From NCBI RefSeq assembly GCF_030463535.1, contig NC_132896.1, positions 24,551,709 to 24,615,708 on the forward strand: 64,000 nt of DNA. Direction: 5' to 3'. The DNA comes from Salminus brasiliensis (lineage: Eukaryota > Chordata > Actinopteri > Characiformes > Bryconidae). The translations under genes and the position numbers were made by a program. This document shows positions 37,731 through 50,344 of the stretch, piece after piece. The notes under the pieces are model-generated. The model was not told where the DNA came from. It searched no databases and saw nothing but the letters and a program-made list of their open reading frames with translations. The first letter of the stretch is position 1. Each line of letters begins with the position of its first letter.

Positions 37731-37914
37731 ATTTTACTTTACTGCCTTAAGGTGATAGTAAATCACCTGAGATTATGAGAGCAGTAATATTTAGCACAAC
37801 TCATCTAATTTTAAAGTTTTATTATGTAAACACTAATAACAGATCTAATCAGTATCAGCCAGTACTCAAAAATATGGCACACAGAAATGTTTACAGCTAT
37901 GTTTTCGGAACATA

Positions 37915-38246
37915 GCTGTGTCCGAAACTGCACCCTATTCATTCTATAGAGCACTACTTTAAGGTTCTGCCATTTTCGAATACCACAATGCACCATAATA
38001 CATATAGTGGAAAACTATGTACATTAAACAGATGTGGAATACCCACATCCATTGCTATGTTTGGTTTGAGGATTCACACGCAGCTTCTCTGAGTAAGAAT
38101 GACATTCAGATTGTTTATGTGACACATTCTGCTGTCACACGTGTCTAAAATCATTCACTACTTCCTCAAACTCCCCATGATAGTGCTCTATATAGTGATC
38201 TGGATTTTCGTATGTAGGGGACAGTGAATAAGGTTTTGGACACAGC
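37915..38246. mobile_element. MITE, 332 bp, TA target duplication
   Basis: Left terminus GCTGTGTCCGAAACTGCACC and right terminus GGTTTTGGACACAGC form terminal inverted repeats (GCTGTGTCC exact, then AAAC with one mismatch). Subterminal regions also pair (TATAGAGCACTA against AGTGCTCTATATAG). TA dinucleotides at 37913-37914 and 38247-38248 flank it. No transposase frame; a non-autonomous Tc1/mariner-like element by its TA duplication. Confidence 0.75.
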
Positions 38247-38249
38247 TAA

Positions 38250-39130
38250 TGTGTGTCCTTCTAACCTGTGGAGCTGCATCTCCAAGAACTGTTCAAAAGC
38301 AGTACACGCTCAGTTAACGTGCATCTGAGCTGTGCGTAGAAGCTCTACTGAAGTTTAATCTGTGAAAAAACTCTACACTCCTATTTCACTCTTACAAAAA
38401 ACATCAGGCAGTGTTTACTTTATGAGGCCCTGCCTCAAATCACTCCCTCTCCCCTATGTAGTGCACTCTGTAGGTTGTGAAATAGCAGTGCCTCCACCCA
38501 AGCTGTATATGAACCTTCTGAACTATAGTCATGTTAATTCAGCATTCACAGTTAAACATCTCTCTGTTTAACATGTTGTCACTGTTTTTTGTGGGGTTTT
38601 TTATAAATAGTGCACTTTGGAGGGATGCTGATAGTCTCTTCTCAGAAAGATTCAACTATGCAGGGTAGTGGTGAAAAGTAAGGTGAAAGAGTTTTATTGT
38701 TCAGATTAAACTTGTTTCTGCATACAGCTCATTTCTGCATACAGCGTTTTGATTTACAGAATTAAAATCTTGTTTCACAGTTGATTCAGTCCTACTGAAC
38801 ATATCAACGCTGTCAATGTAAAATAAAAGTTTATTCCAAGCCATTAAGAGCATCAAGAGTATATTGGTCTATTCATCCAGAATTATTTACACAGTGTTCA
38901 GAGCAGCTACAGGGTTCAAACCATTGAGAAAACTACAAATGTTTGTTTTTTACAATTTCTTTATTTATTTACTTTGCGGCCAAAACCACTCTGCGAAGTT
39001 CCAGAAAAGTTCTGCTGCCTCCAGCGTGAATGGTTTGAGATGAAAAAATAGTGTGCAAAGATATTGCATTTTCATTTATTTGCATTGTGCTTGGTGTGTG
39101 AGGGCCTTGAGGGTACAATAACATTTTTGT
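38250..39130. other. Intergenic, AT-rich
   Basis: No gene recognised. Words such as CCTATGTAGTGCACTCTGTA at about 38453 resemble the interior of the adjacent MITE and may be another decayed copy. Confidence 0.35.
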
Positions 39131-39141
39131 TTTCTGTTTAC

Positions 39142-39200
39142 ATTGACATTTCCAGCATTTGGCTGACACTCTTGGACAGAGCAACTTGCATTTTAGCCTA
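39142..39200 (+). repeat. Dispersed fish repeat core
   Basis: CCAGCATTTGGCTGACACTC followed by TTGGACAGAGCAACTTGCAT matches the ubiquitous fish motif 'catttggcagacgctcttatccagagcgacttaca'. Only this core remains. Confidence 0.6.
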
Positions 39201-39209
39201 TTAAACAGG

Positions 39210-42200
39210 TATATTACCATATATTTTTGGACCTCTTTGATAGGATATGGCTCGTATTCAAGAGTGGTGATGTATCTAGGAATTCCAGAAAGTCTGGAGT
39301 GATGTGCTTTACAAACTTGGTCTCACCACTGAAAAATGAAAATGTGATTGGCTGATTCCTTGGTTACTCCCTAATGTTAGAAAATCTGACATGGATTCAC
39401 AAGCCCCTGAAGGCCTAACCAATGGGAGAGCTTACCTAGCTACATCTACCTACTATAGATACCACCTAGATACTACAGAGAGGTTGAACAAATTTGTATT
39501 GAAAATTTATGAATAATAGTCACATATAAAGGTGTAAAACCTAATGTGCTTACAGCTCAACTCTCTACTTTCCATTGAAGACACCATATACCAGGTAGCA
39601 GATGCACTACACAATTCTGTTTAGCACCACATTGCATAGCATAGCAGATACAGAACAAAGCAGACCTATATTACACAGAGCGCCAAATGCGATGCAGTGA
39701 GAGTGCCACCCTTGCTCAAGCTAATACTGATTTCTTATGTTTGGTATGAAAAGACCAGGCTACTAAAAGTAAGGTGAGGTAACCGAACTTTAGCATTGCC
39801 TGTTTAAATCTAGGGATATTTTAGCATAAGCTTTATCTACTATAGCTTTTTTTGATCTAGATAGGATTTTCATTTACAGTAGTAACAACACAATGCTGAC
39901 TGGAGCACTGTGATATGCTGAGAAATGAAGCAGTGATAGGAGCTGAGTGCTGACAGATTTCGAGGATCTAACTGTTCCTTTTCATGATGGCTTAACTGCT
40001 AATGGTTTTTGTTTGAGAGAAGATTAAAATATTATTATGGGTTTATTATTATTATTTTTTCAAATCTAATAATGAAAATGGATGGAATGGATGTTGTTAT
40101 ATTCATGGATGGGGTTATATTCAGTTGACTTAATGTGGTGACTTCTGTTCAAAGGGACACAGAATCATGACTGCCATCTGCTTCTATAATATATAATCTT
40201 TGTTATTTTAGTATTTAAGTAATAATGTTATTCTTCAAAATATATGATGAAATCTAATATTGTTTATTAGTATATATCATGTGTAATGCATGATAATTAA
40301 TGTACAATGAATTACAAACTAAACGCAACATTTAATTATATCCGTTTACTATTTTTATTTTTTTTGTCTTGATCTCGGACACGTCCTACTATTTCGGTCT
40401 TGACCGAATATTTGAATATATTTCACCACTAGTTCCCCTCACTTCAGCACTTTATAAGCCTTCTACCTCAATACACTGAATTTAGTTACTGGTGAGATCT
40501 ATACCAGTTTCATTACTCACTGCCTCTCTCCAAAACTGTCTCTCTCTATCTCTCTCTCTGACACATACACACACACTTTCCCCACAGCCAGCTGCCGGTG
40601 GTTCAGCTGTGCAGCTGTCTGTGGCCTCTGTAAGTCATTATCAGAGAGGGGTGCTGATGGGAGGATGCTTTGCTTGGCATGCTTTGTGCTCTGTGGTGGC
40701 TCGCTGTCAGGAGCCCGCCAAGGCAGCCCGCCTTTGATGCTCTTCTGAGCTCTGAGAGTCCCCTGTTTGGCCCCCTCCGCCCACATCAACACACTTGTCA
40801 CTGTTTGACTGTATGTTTTCACTTGTTTCTTCAGTTAGCATAAGTTATCAACTTGTTCAAAATTGAAAGAAATGGGTTTGTGAACATTTTAATTAACACA
40901 ATGTCCCATTCACCAGCTGCCAGGTGTTCTTTAAACAGAGTTATGATGCTAGCATTGCTAACAAACATCAGAAGTCAATAATCACACATATCTTTAACTG
41001 TAAAAACATGCCTACAGACTTCTAATAATTAGCTCAAACCGCCTGCAGATCCACTACACTGACTACACTACAAGACTTCTAGGTTTTGTTGGCAATCTTA
41101 GCCTCGTGCCTGCAGTGTAAAATTAAAGAAAGTTGCACTGAAGCTACGAGGCTAAGGTTGCTAATAAACACCAAAAGTCAGTAGTCTAGATACAGATACT
41201 TAAATTCAGAAAATGTTTGGTTGGCTATTGGTTAATAGCATTTGTTAGCAATATTAGATTTGTAACTTTTTTTTTGTCCTTATCAACTATATCTGAGGTA
41301 AAATATAGTAACTATATCTAAAGGCAAAAAGCAAACATTTCTCAATCTTATCAAACTATCTACTGTCATCTTGCAAAACAGACCCTATCACTAAGGAAAC
41401 ATTACACATGTTTTGAAGAATTTCTTTCATTTGAACTTGATATTTAAGACATTGCACTGTAATTCAACTTACTGAGGGCAGAGCAAATAGGATTTTACTG
41501 TGGTGATCATTCGGCTCATGAGACTTGAGACGTCCACTCTAATAAAACAGGCTGGGCATGAGGTCTGTAGAGGTCTATAAAGACCCTGAGGTTACAGAAA
41601 ATGGCATGGAAAGTTGCTCTGCTTAAGTCGTGCACTCCGGGATCCAATCTTTCTGTGTTGCTGCAGGCTGAGCTGAGTGGTTCACTGAGAGGTTTATGGC
41701 ATGCTTAAGTGACTGATGAAAGGGTTTGTCAGTCATGTAGGCATGGGTGCACAGTGGTAAGGCACACATGCTTACTTTAGCCCAACCTGAGGACCCGCTC
41801 CGCACTAGCCTTCAAGTCTGTCAGAAGCCCAGCCCATGGGTGATGGATGACATGGCTGGGCTTCAGTGAATGATGATAGGAGAGGTGTAATCACTGCCTG
41901 GCCAGCTCTAAATGGAGATTTATCTGAGTCATGATGCTGGTGATACACCCTGCTTTTAACCACCCCTTGGTTGGCAAAACTCACTTTGGGAGTGTCAATC
42001 AGCTAGGCTTCAAGACTTATTTGCCATATGTGGTCAGTACAAGTAATGGAGGAAGGGATAACCGTGTATATAATCTCAGAGGTGGTGTTAAGGTCAGTGG
42101 ACATTTTAGGCCAAGGATTTTTACTTCAAAACAACAGCTTCAAAATCATTGTGATACAATGTTTGTAATAGGGAGAATGGCTAACAGGACAATGCACGCA

Positions 42201-43400
42201 AGAACTGTGCAATGCTACGAGTTATATTATTGTAAAATCCTGTAATATTAATCTATCACCTTGCCCACCTGCTTCTTTCACTTTCAATGCTGGTTCTGTA
42301 TCTCTCAAAAGTCCAGCAATGCATGAAAGCATTTCTTCCTTAAGGGGTGGCTCAAAGCACGAATTAGGCCTAGCCTTGGAGCAAGAATACTAGTTCCCAT
42401 ACCTGATCTGTCTATTACATGTCATGTGAACCCTGACTATTAAATGAGAAAAAAAATACATCTCTGCAATAATCATCATTTCTGTTAGCACTTCTGGGAA
42501 ACTGGGAAGTTCAGCTAATACTGGTGCACATACACATACACATTTTGGTTCTATGTTAAACAGCACAGACATTTGAAGCTGGCAACACACATTAAAACCA
42601 CTGGGAATACACATTGACATATTGATTTTTTTATATAATACTAAACTTGGGTGGTAAGTGAAGAACTCTTTAAAAATCAACCAAATATGTGAAAACACTC
42701 CTCAGACCTCTCTGAGAACATTCTGCGCATGGTCTTAATATTCTAATGAATGTGTGTGACTGACAGCCCTCTATCACTGTCAGAGAGTAGTTGATATCTG
42801 TACAGGTGTATATCTGTAGATACACAACGCAATGACGCACTCAGGGAGAAATGGGATTATACAGCCATTCATGTGAAGAACCTTCAAGCTTTGAGATCTT
42901 GGACCTTAAGCTTGGACCTCACATAGCTCTGACAAATCTGAACTACAGGAGCTTCTACCTCGTTTATCATCCTCCAGCTCAAAGTGGAGCTCTACTGTCG
43001 AGAGGGACAGGCCAGTTACTCAGAAACATGTGTCGAGTTTTTATCTGATGATACCTAAAAGAAGTTCAAGCCTTTGTTTACTTTACTGTTGGATGGGCAT
43101 TCAGGGAATTTCACACACAGAATGCTAGCATGACTGGGTGAATGAACCTCACAAATGACAACGCACTGACAGCTAGCTTACAAGATGCTTTAGCTTTAGC
43201 TCTCCAGGTTGCTCAGACTCAAAGAGAGGGTAGAGCTTTGTGATTGGTCAGGGTTATGCTGACTTAAACCTGACCAACCTTTATTCACCAATTTTGTATT
43301 AAGTAGAGAGGAATACTGGTGAAATACAGCATTTATTAGACTTTGGGAAGACATTCGTAATACAAATGTTGTACATTTACACTGGGGGCCCTAAGGAGCA
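39210..43400. other. Intergenic, AT-rich
   Basis: No gene recognised. Contains a short TC-rich tract at 40530-40562, a GGTCTTGACCG-type remnant near 40370-40410 and a local hairpin at 41827-41861 (AGCCCAGCCCATG against CATGGCTGGGCT). Open frames are short and unremarkable. Confidence 0.4.
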
Positions 43401-43403
43401 ACT

Positions 43404-43600
43404 TAACTTTTTTTTTTTTTTTCCCAATTTTAGCCAATTACCCAACCCATTCTCCCCCTATCACATGTAATGCTCCCGACACTGAGGGGGGGGGCACATG
43501 CCTCCTCCATCACATGTGCAACCAGCCACCACCCGCTGCAGATGGCAGACAGCATGACCCAGGATTCGAACCAGTGATCCTCAGGTCACAGTGATGTGTA
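43404..43600 (+). mobile_element. Dispersed fish repeat (AATTACCCAACCC type)
   Basis: A T-tract, then AGCCAATTACCCAACCCATT, CTCCCCCTATCACATGTAAT, GCACATGCCTCCTCCATCAC and CAACCAGCCACCACCCGCTG. I recognise this as a short interspersed repeat common in otophysan fishes. It ends in a (TGTATG)n stretch near 43600. Confidence 0.6.
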
Positions 43601-44114
43601 TGTGTATGTATGTGAACATGTGAACATGTATTTTACTTTGAATATTGCAGTTTAACAGTAAGTATTTCAGTGGAGCGCCCTCACATACAGCCGCTGTTGG
43701 CTGACTGTCTACAACCTAGTTAGGATACTGCTCATATTGGCAATTGCTGGCATATCAAGAACCCTCTTGAAGGCCTAGAGTGAAATAGTTCCTCACCGAA
43801 TTGGTTCCACTCATTGTAAATCAAAACACGAATAGTTGATTTCTCATCACATCTTAATTATGCCAGTAGTTCATCTAACGTGTAAGGCCTTCTGTTTAAA
43901 CATAGGAACAGCTTGCTTGGCTACCTACCAGATACCAAAGGGGGAAACAATTCTGAATGGGCAATTTTCCATTTTGTTTCCAGCCCAAACTAGAGGGAAC
44001 CCAAAGATGTTAGCTGACCATTGGTATTCTAAGGTAGTCAGTTATTCATGTAGGTGCTAATGACAGAAAATGTTATCTGGTGAAAATGTCTTACATATCA
44101 CAGGACATCTTCTC

Positions 44115-44192
44115 ACGGCTCTGGAGGAGTCCATGCCTTTGATGGGCAAGAGCTGTTTTAGTGGCACCTACACAATATTAGGCAGATGCTTT
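44115..44192 (+). mobile_element. Tc1-like transposon, 3' end fragment
   Basis: CTGGAGGAGTCCATGCCTTT, AGAGCTGTTTTAGTGGCACC and CACAATATTAGGCAGATG match the 3' end of a fish Tc1-like transposase gene and its downstream UTR ('gtggagtccatgcctcgacg...ggctgttttggcagc...caatattaggcagg'). Same family as 48296-48356 and 59934-60245. Confidence 0.68.
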
Positions 44193-44937
44193 AATGGCCA
44201 ATAAGTATACATTGACAGTTTATTTTTATAGTTGAAATAATGACTTTATCCAAAGGTAGAGTCAAAACATTAAAATGCTTACTACATATTTAGCATGTGC
44301 TAAAGTTGCTGAAATGTCGAGTATTAACACAAAACATTTTCTCATTTTTGCTGATGACACTGTGGACAGACTATGTCACAGGGAAAATGTATACAGGGGT
44401 CATGACCATTTGATGAGATTCAGCAGATGAGCAAGATTTGGAGAGCACCTCAATGTCCATGCACCATCTGTGAATGATTAGAAAGCTAACGCCTAAACCT
44501 TTGATACATGCCAGTTGAATCGGTAGTCCTGTCCATATAAAAGAACTGAGAGTCCCTTGGGTTGCACAGTCTTCTCTGAGCTGCATGGATTCATCCAAGT
44601 TTCCATGAAGCAACACGCTCAACATCCCTGTACATCCCAGTCCATATTAATCCGACAGTGAATCTCATCAATCTTGCTTAATCTTACTGTCTAGCTATAT
44701 ATTTATTAATATGATCAATAGCAGGGGCAGCTCAATGCATCATCTTATTTGTAAAGTGTTACTTAGTAAGGTTCTTCTTGTTTTGTCTGATCTTACTAGT
44801 CATATTTCTAGCACAACAACTAACACAACCATGCATATAGTAAGACTGTAGGAAAGTGTTCAGACATTTTGGAGATACTGGAAATGCGAGCAATGGGAGC
44901 TTGTATTTGTGTGTGTGACAAAGGAGCTTGTGAATCA

Positions 44938-44958
44938 ATGGGGGGGGAGGGGGGGGGG
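44938..44958 (+). repeat. Poly-G tract (G8 A G10)
   Basis: Two long G runs separated by one A. Long runs of this kind can form G-quadruplex structures and are prone to length change. Confidence 0.85.
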
Positions 44959-45530
44959 CAGTTTAATCTAGACACGTTTTTTCCAGTGTTCAGAAACTTG
45001 AGCATTTCCTGACATTGCGGCGGCCCTCCTTAAGGATGAAATTATCAAATTTCCAAAGCAATTATAGAGACGCGCACAATCACAGATGTGTGCACAGACT
45101 CAGGCCAAAAAGTGCAAATGAATCACTGTGATGTCTGAAGAGTCAATCCGCAAGCTGCTAGCACAGTCTGATTATGAATGGACATCACCAGACAGGAGAG
45201 TGCGTGGTATATAACGCCTTTTGAAATTGATACATGCACAGCACTGCTCATTTTTCTTTCTCGGCTTTCCTTGTCTTTTCGTAAGACTTTTCCTTACATC
45301 TTCTTAGAACAGAGATCCATTTGTGTGATCCTTTTTTGAAATGCCCTCTATCAAACACGTCTGCTCTCTGAGGAGTCCATGGTGAAGTGCACCACTCACT
45401 TCGATCATGGCATTTTCTTCTTCTTCATTTATGTGTTTGATAGGCTCTGATGTTCAAAGGGACCTTTGGGGCACTTTGAGGTTGCTTTTTTTGCAGAGCA
45501 AACACATCTGCCAACTAATGTGATACAATG

Positions 45531-46390
45531 CTGTGAAAAAGTATTGGCTTTTCTGATTTTCTCTATCATTGCATTTCTATAACAATTAGTGTTTTTAGAT
45601 CTTTAAACAAAATGCAACATTCTTATTTAACGTGTGGCAGGTTTTGTAGTCTTTAGCAGCAATAACTGCCAGTAAAATTCCCAAAAACTTATTTACAGTC
45701 TTCCTTTTTATTATTGTGGAGGAATTAGTGGTATGTTTTTGAGCATCACCTGCTTGTTTAAGTTAACTTACTGAAGCTGCACACTTGTCTCTAACCACGT
45801 CAGTGAGGCCACTTTAAAGATGTAGTATGCCTCTATGTGCCATGGAATCTACTTAAAAAAGACTGTTTGAACCTAACTCAGTGGGGTTTGCGGATGAGGC
45901 ATGCAGATTGGTGTAGTGATGTTGGACGAGACCTGTAGCCGCCATGCTAAGGCTGTGGTAGCAATGCTGGACAAGGCCCATAGCCAACTGATGTATAGAA
46001 AAATGTATTATGCTTACATACAGTGTGCATTAAACTGCACTTGCCTCAACACTAATGATCAATGCACCTGAAAAGTCCTTAAATGAAATAACTTTTTTTT
46101 TCTTGTGGCTCAAAGGTGACGCAAATATAGAGCCAATAAGCGGATCCCTATGTCAGTATGCCCTGTCCAGACTGATATATTTCAACAGCTTTTTCTAGAT
46201 TATTATTTGATCAAGGGCCAAAATGCTTGTAAAAAATGCCATTATGTGCGGGTTTTGCATTCAGCAGGGTTGGTTGCGGTAAAACTTGGCTCTGTTCAAT
46301 TGGCTGAATCTCATTTGGATCATTTAGAGGGCAATTACTTTTTCACATGGATGACACACATGTTGGATAACTTTTCTTTATTCTAAAAAG
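45531..46390. mobile_element. Non-autonomous DNA transposon (GTGAAAAAGTA ends)
   Basis: Left CTGTGAAAAAGTATTGGC at 45531 and right GCAATTACTTTTTCACAT at 46331-46348 are inverse of each other. The interior contains GCAGCAATAACTGCC and a GTGAGGCCACTT word seen in a common fish transposon family with these ends. The sequence after the right terminus (GTTGGATAACTTTTCTTT) also fits that family, so the true right border may be near 46390. No transposase is left. Confidence 0.65.
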
Positions 46391-48290
46391 TGTTTGATAA
46401 GATGTCTTTCTTTGTTTGCCATGTTAAAATGAGAACATAAAGGAGGATGCTTGTATGTTTGGGAACTTTTTGTGTCTTCGGTTTCCACAGGTATGATGAC
46501 AGAAGGGATCAAAAGGGATCTGTAGGTTAAGACAGGATTTCCCAGAAGCGGTAACACCCTCACTGTCAATTTTTCTCCCAGTCCGCCATCTCCTTCCATC
46601 TCTTGGCGAGGAGAGTGCTGACAGGGGAGGAGTACAAACTTTTGGAACAGACCACAACATCGATTTTGCATTTTTGTTTTCTTGGAGGGGAAATTTAGCT
46701 CAGAGCCATTCTGGCTCCAGCAGTGTGGCATGCAATCACCGTTTGCTGGGGAAAGGTGGCTGAAGGGTAAAAATACGAACCGAATGCTTTTGTCAGTCTG
46801 AACAATAAACTGTTGTGGCATGAGGTTTAATCTGCTGTTAATTAGCTCTGCGGAAAACTAAATCAAGCATCAGAAACCACACATTATTCCGTTCTCTCCT
46901 GACTGAGAGTGTAAAGGCCTCAGCCTGTGCTTGCCGTTATTTCTGTTGACAGACGAGGGGTGTTTTTTTTTTTTACCTATGTTCTTTTATCATACCCAAT
47001 AAGATGTTCCGTAAATTTGAGCAACATACCTGATCCCCCCCAGACGGCTGTTAATCCTTCCTCTTTTGTGTGTACACAAGCGGGATTAGCAAGTTCAAAC
47101 AAATTGTAAGATGAGCCTATACACAAGCTTTCAGGACCACTTTGCCTGTCTGCGTAGGAGCGAACGAGAGAGTATGTGCCACGGCGTAAATCAGCTCCTC
47201 TGTTTATTTACGAGCCAGTTGTAATTACCGGCCACAATTTGTCCCGTTAAACATAGGAAACGTCAAAGCCTGGGCAGCGTGTGTGAAAAGATAAGATGTC
47301 AGATGTACAGTAGAGAGGTTCGACGGCCCGGGCCTGGGATCTATGCAACCTGAAACATGCACTCACAACGTGTTTATTTACCTTTAGGAATCAGTAAAGT
47401 AAAACCAGAGGACCACCTTGGACCGTCGCAGTAATTTCATGTTGATGTTTAAGGGTTTAAGACTTTTTTATGGTTACAGGTTTACCAATTCGCTCTCCTC
47501 AGGAAGCGGCGCATGAGCAGGCCAGCGAATCTTTTACATTTTTCCTGGGAACCGAGAGGGCACTCAATCAGAGTTAAAAAGGGGAAAAATCGTCATCGTT
47601 TTCATTTTCGTTTCACCACAACTTGGCTCGCTTACAGCCTCAACTCCCGGTGTGGTACTTCCACAGACTTACTGAAAGCACTGCATGGCTTCTAAGAGGC
47701 CATGTACATTTGACTTAATGAGAAGCAACAGACGGAAGGGAGTACTTTTACTTTATGAGGGATCCAAAATTTCATTATAAAAAATGAAAGGGACTATTGA
47801 GAGACCTGTGGGGAAAACTAAAGAGCTTCAAAAAAATCTCTGTGATGGGGAATAAAAAGTTTTTCAAGTAATAAATCAAAATAGCTATAGTTTAAGCCAC
47901 AAAATGGTAGGTTCACTCACTGGAGCATATGGAATGTACAATATGTCAATCACATAAGCACATGAGCTTACCTGTTTGAGCTTGGGTTGCTCAGTTTTAA
48001 GCTGTTGCTCATCATTTTAAAGACTCAAAATTATCATGAAAATACTTTACGAACATGAAGAGAACATATGTTTTAAAGTATGTAATAAATGATTTGATGA
48101 GTGTGTGTGTGTGTGTTTTAAAAGTAAAACTATCTGTTGTTCCAGTGTTCATTTTGTACATGCTAAACACATACACAGTTTTTTTTCCCCTAAAGTCATA
48201 TGGTTACAATTATTTTCATGTATTATTATTCATTTTTTCATTATGTATTTTTAATTATTATTTAATTTCATATATATATATAATATACTT
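46391..48290. other. Intergenic; candidate conserved block
   Basis: No gene recognised. The 147-codon minus-strand frame at 46378-46821 has no recognised motif. 46800-46930 and 47180-47290 (with TTAATTAGC and TGTAATTACCGG words) are repeat-free and balanced in composition, possible regulatory DNA. A run of T lies at 46964-46974. Confidence 0.35.
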
Positions 48291-48295
48291 GTGGG

Positions 48296-48356
48296 GTGCT
48301 CCCAGTGTGGAGTGGTCAGGACCAAAGTGGTACAAGGAAGGACAAATGGTGAGTCA
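48296..48356 (+). mobile_element. Tc1-like transposon fragment
   Basis: GCTCCCAGTGTGGAGTGGTC, AGGACCAAAGTGGTACAAGG and AAGGACAAATGGTGAG match the early coding region of a fish Tc1-like transposase gene. Possible further debris to about 48720 (CCTCATCTGGCAACTTACAG, CTAGTGAGTGTCTTTGG). Inactive. Confidence 0.65.
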
Positions 48357-48724
48357 TTGGAGTCATTGATGTGGCTCACTGAAATGACCCATAAATGCCT
48401 CATCTGGCAACTTACAGAACTATAATAATAATAATGTTGAATGATGGAATGATGCCCAATCAGACAAACAAAACCTTTAAACTCTGGTTGAAGAACATCT
48501 GAAAAGCACAGTGTATCTGAACATTGTTCCTGGAGCACAACACCATTACTGAATGACTGGAAGTTTTCTTTGCTTCAGTGGCTGGTGCAGTCCCTTGACC
48601 ATGACCCTAGTGAGTGTCTTTGGGCTAAGACGGAAAGTACTGTTCACAGCAAGACTGTGCAGCCATGTAATTGTCAACCAAATAACACAGTACCTTTCCA
48701 TACAATTTGTCTAGTTAAAGACCC

Positions 48725-50220
48725 ATGATTGAATAATAGATTATTAAGTGTGAAGAACCTTCAACATTTTTAATGAAGTATCACATAATGTAAATGTTTT
48801 AGACAGATTTAGACCGACTGTATGTTAAACAATTCACACTTCGCATACAAACATTGTAAACAAAAGTGTTCTAGCCCTGATGTTTAACATTTTAAATATT
48901 TTGTGTTCTAATACAAGCTTCTCAGGATCCAGTTGCATTATTTACCACAGGGTGTGACAGCAGTGATTTTCAATAATTCCATTAATTTCTGTATTTATTT
49001 ATTTCTGTATCACAGAAATTCAGATTATTCTCCAAGTTGGCTTGACACCAACTATAGAATGACTTCAGGTCTATGTTAACTATCTGGCAAATATTGCTAA
49101 TGTAACACTAAACAGCAATTAGCAATGTCTCAGTATGTCAAAAACAGGTATACTGTTATGGCTGATATATGGTCCACCACTAATTTTAACCTGAAGCTGT
49201 TTGTCACAACCTGCTGGCTTTTTTTTGTTTTACAGTGATTTGCAGTAGTAGTTTTGCAGGGAATCTACATTGAAAAGTATTTTGTGTTTCTCATGATCTT
49301 CAGTTCTGTGTGGTATGGGTTTCACATGTGAACATTAATCCTAATTAAATACACTACTAAGTAATACAATTTCAGTATGTTTCAAAATATCCTTTTATTC
49401 GCTTTGTTAAGATAAAAGAAGAAATATGAAACTGTACTCTGTTAATGTTAATGACAATGTTTTGGTAAAGACAAGTCTAAAATTAAATGGATATTGGTGT
49501 GATAAAAAAAAACAAAAAGCTGTATTAGTACTAAACATATTTTTTCTGTTCTTTCTTGCTTTTTGCCTTTTGATGGATTTGTTTTAATATTATTTATTTG
49601 CTTGTAATATATATTGTTTATTATGGTAATATGGTGTAATATACTCATGTTAACCATATTTGTTGAACAGTTTTTCTGAAACAGTATTTAAAACTAGATA
49701 ATGTTATTTTAGATCTTATTTAATGTTTCTGTAGATGTGTAAAAAATTTTAATAAAATTTTAATTACTAGATTTATTTGATTCATGATTTAAAATAATGC
49801 TATCTTTTGTTAAATTACTTTTAATCATCTTTCTGATCATGTAAATTAATTTGAAATATACAGTACATTTATTATTTTTCTTTTTTTACACTATATGGAC
49901 AAAATCACAAATATACAGCAATTGAATCCTACCTGAAGCCACATTTTCTTGTGCTTTTTTTAAGTTTAGCTTTTTGCATTAGTGTATTCTCCATAGTAAT
50001 GTATTTTCTTTGCTCTTATGCATCTAAATATAAACCAGAGTGACTTTGAAGGCATAATTGGCAGCAGTTAGAACAGCCCTTTATGATTTTTGGCAAAGTG
50101 TAAAATGTTTTTTTTTTTTTTTTTTCTGTTTACTACATGTGAGTGTCAGTAAGAAAGTAAGTCCTTCCTTGCATCTTATGAGAAAGACCATCTGAGGACA
50201 GATGTGCAAGTGCATGCAAA
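48725..50220. other. Intergenic, strongly AT-rich
   Basis: No gene recognised. ACACTATATGGACAAAATCA at 49889 looks like the terminus of a common fish transposon, but what follows is not recognisable. A T-tract lies at 50108-50126. Confidence 0.4.
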
Positions 50221-50224
50221 ACAA

Positions 50225-50342
50225 TGACTGTTTTTCATAAGACTTAGATAAGTCATAACACGACCAGTGACCTGCTAGTCATTTTTGTTGTTATGTGTTT
50301 GAAGTGATTCTGACTTATCTAAGTCTTATCAAAAACTGTTTG
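50225..50342. repeat. Hairpin-forming inverted repeat
   Basis: ATAAGACTTAGATAAGTCA at 50237-50255 is perfectly inverse to 50311-50329. Pairing continues imperfectly outward (CTGTTTTT against AAAAACTGTT) to about 37 bases per arm, with a loop of about 55 bases. It could be a MITE, a small hairpin RNA precursor or a chance palindrome. Confidence 0.85.
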
Positions 50343-50344
50343 GA

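Noticed and set aside
41827..41861. Small hairpin AGCCCAGCCCATG / CATGGCTGGGCT
   Set aside because: The arms are short with one gap and lie in unremarkable DNA; likely chance.
46378..46821. A 147-codon minus-strand frame
   Set aside because: No recognised motif, no signal or splice context, and atypical composition; it overlaps the edge of a transposon. Kept only as intergenic.
49889..49910. Terminus-like ACTATATGGACAAAA word
   Set aside because: Only one end matches a known fish transposon and the following sequence does not, so an element cannot be supported.
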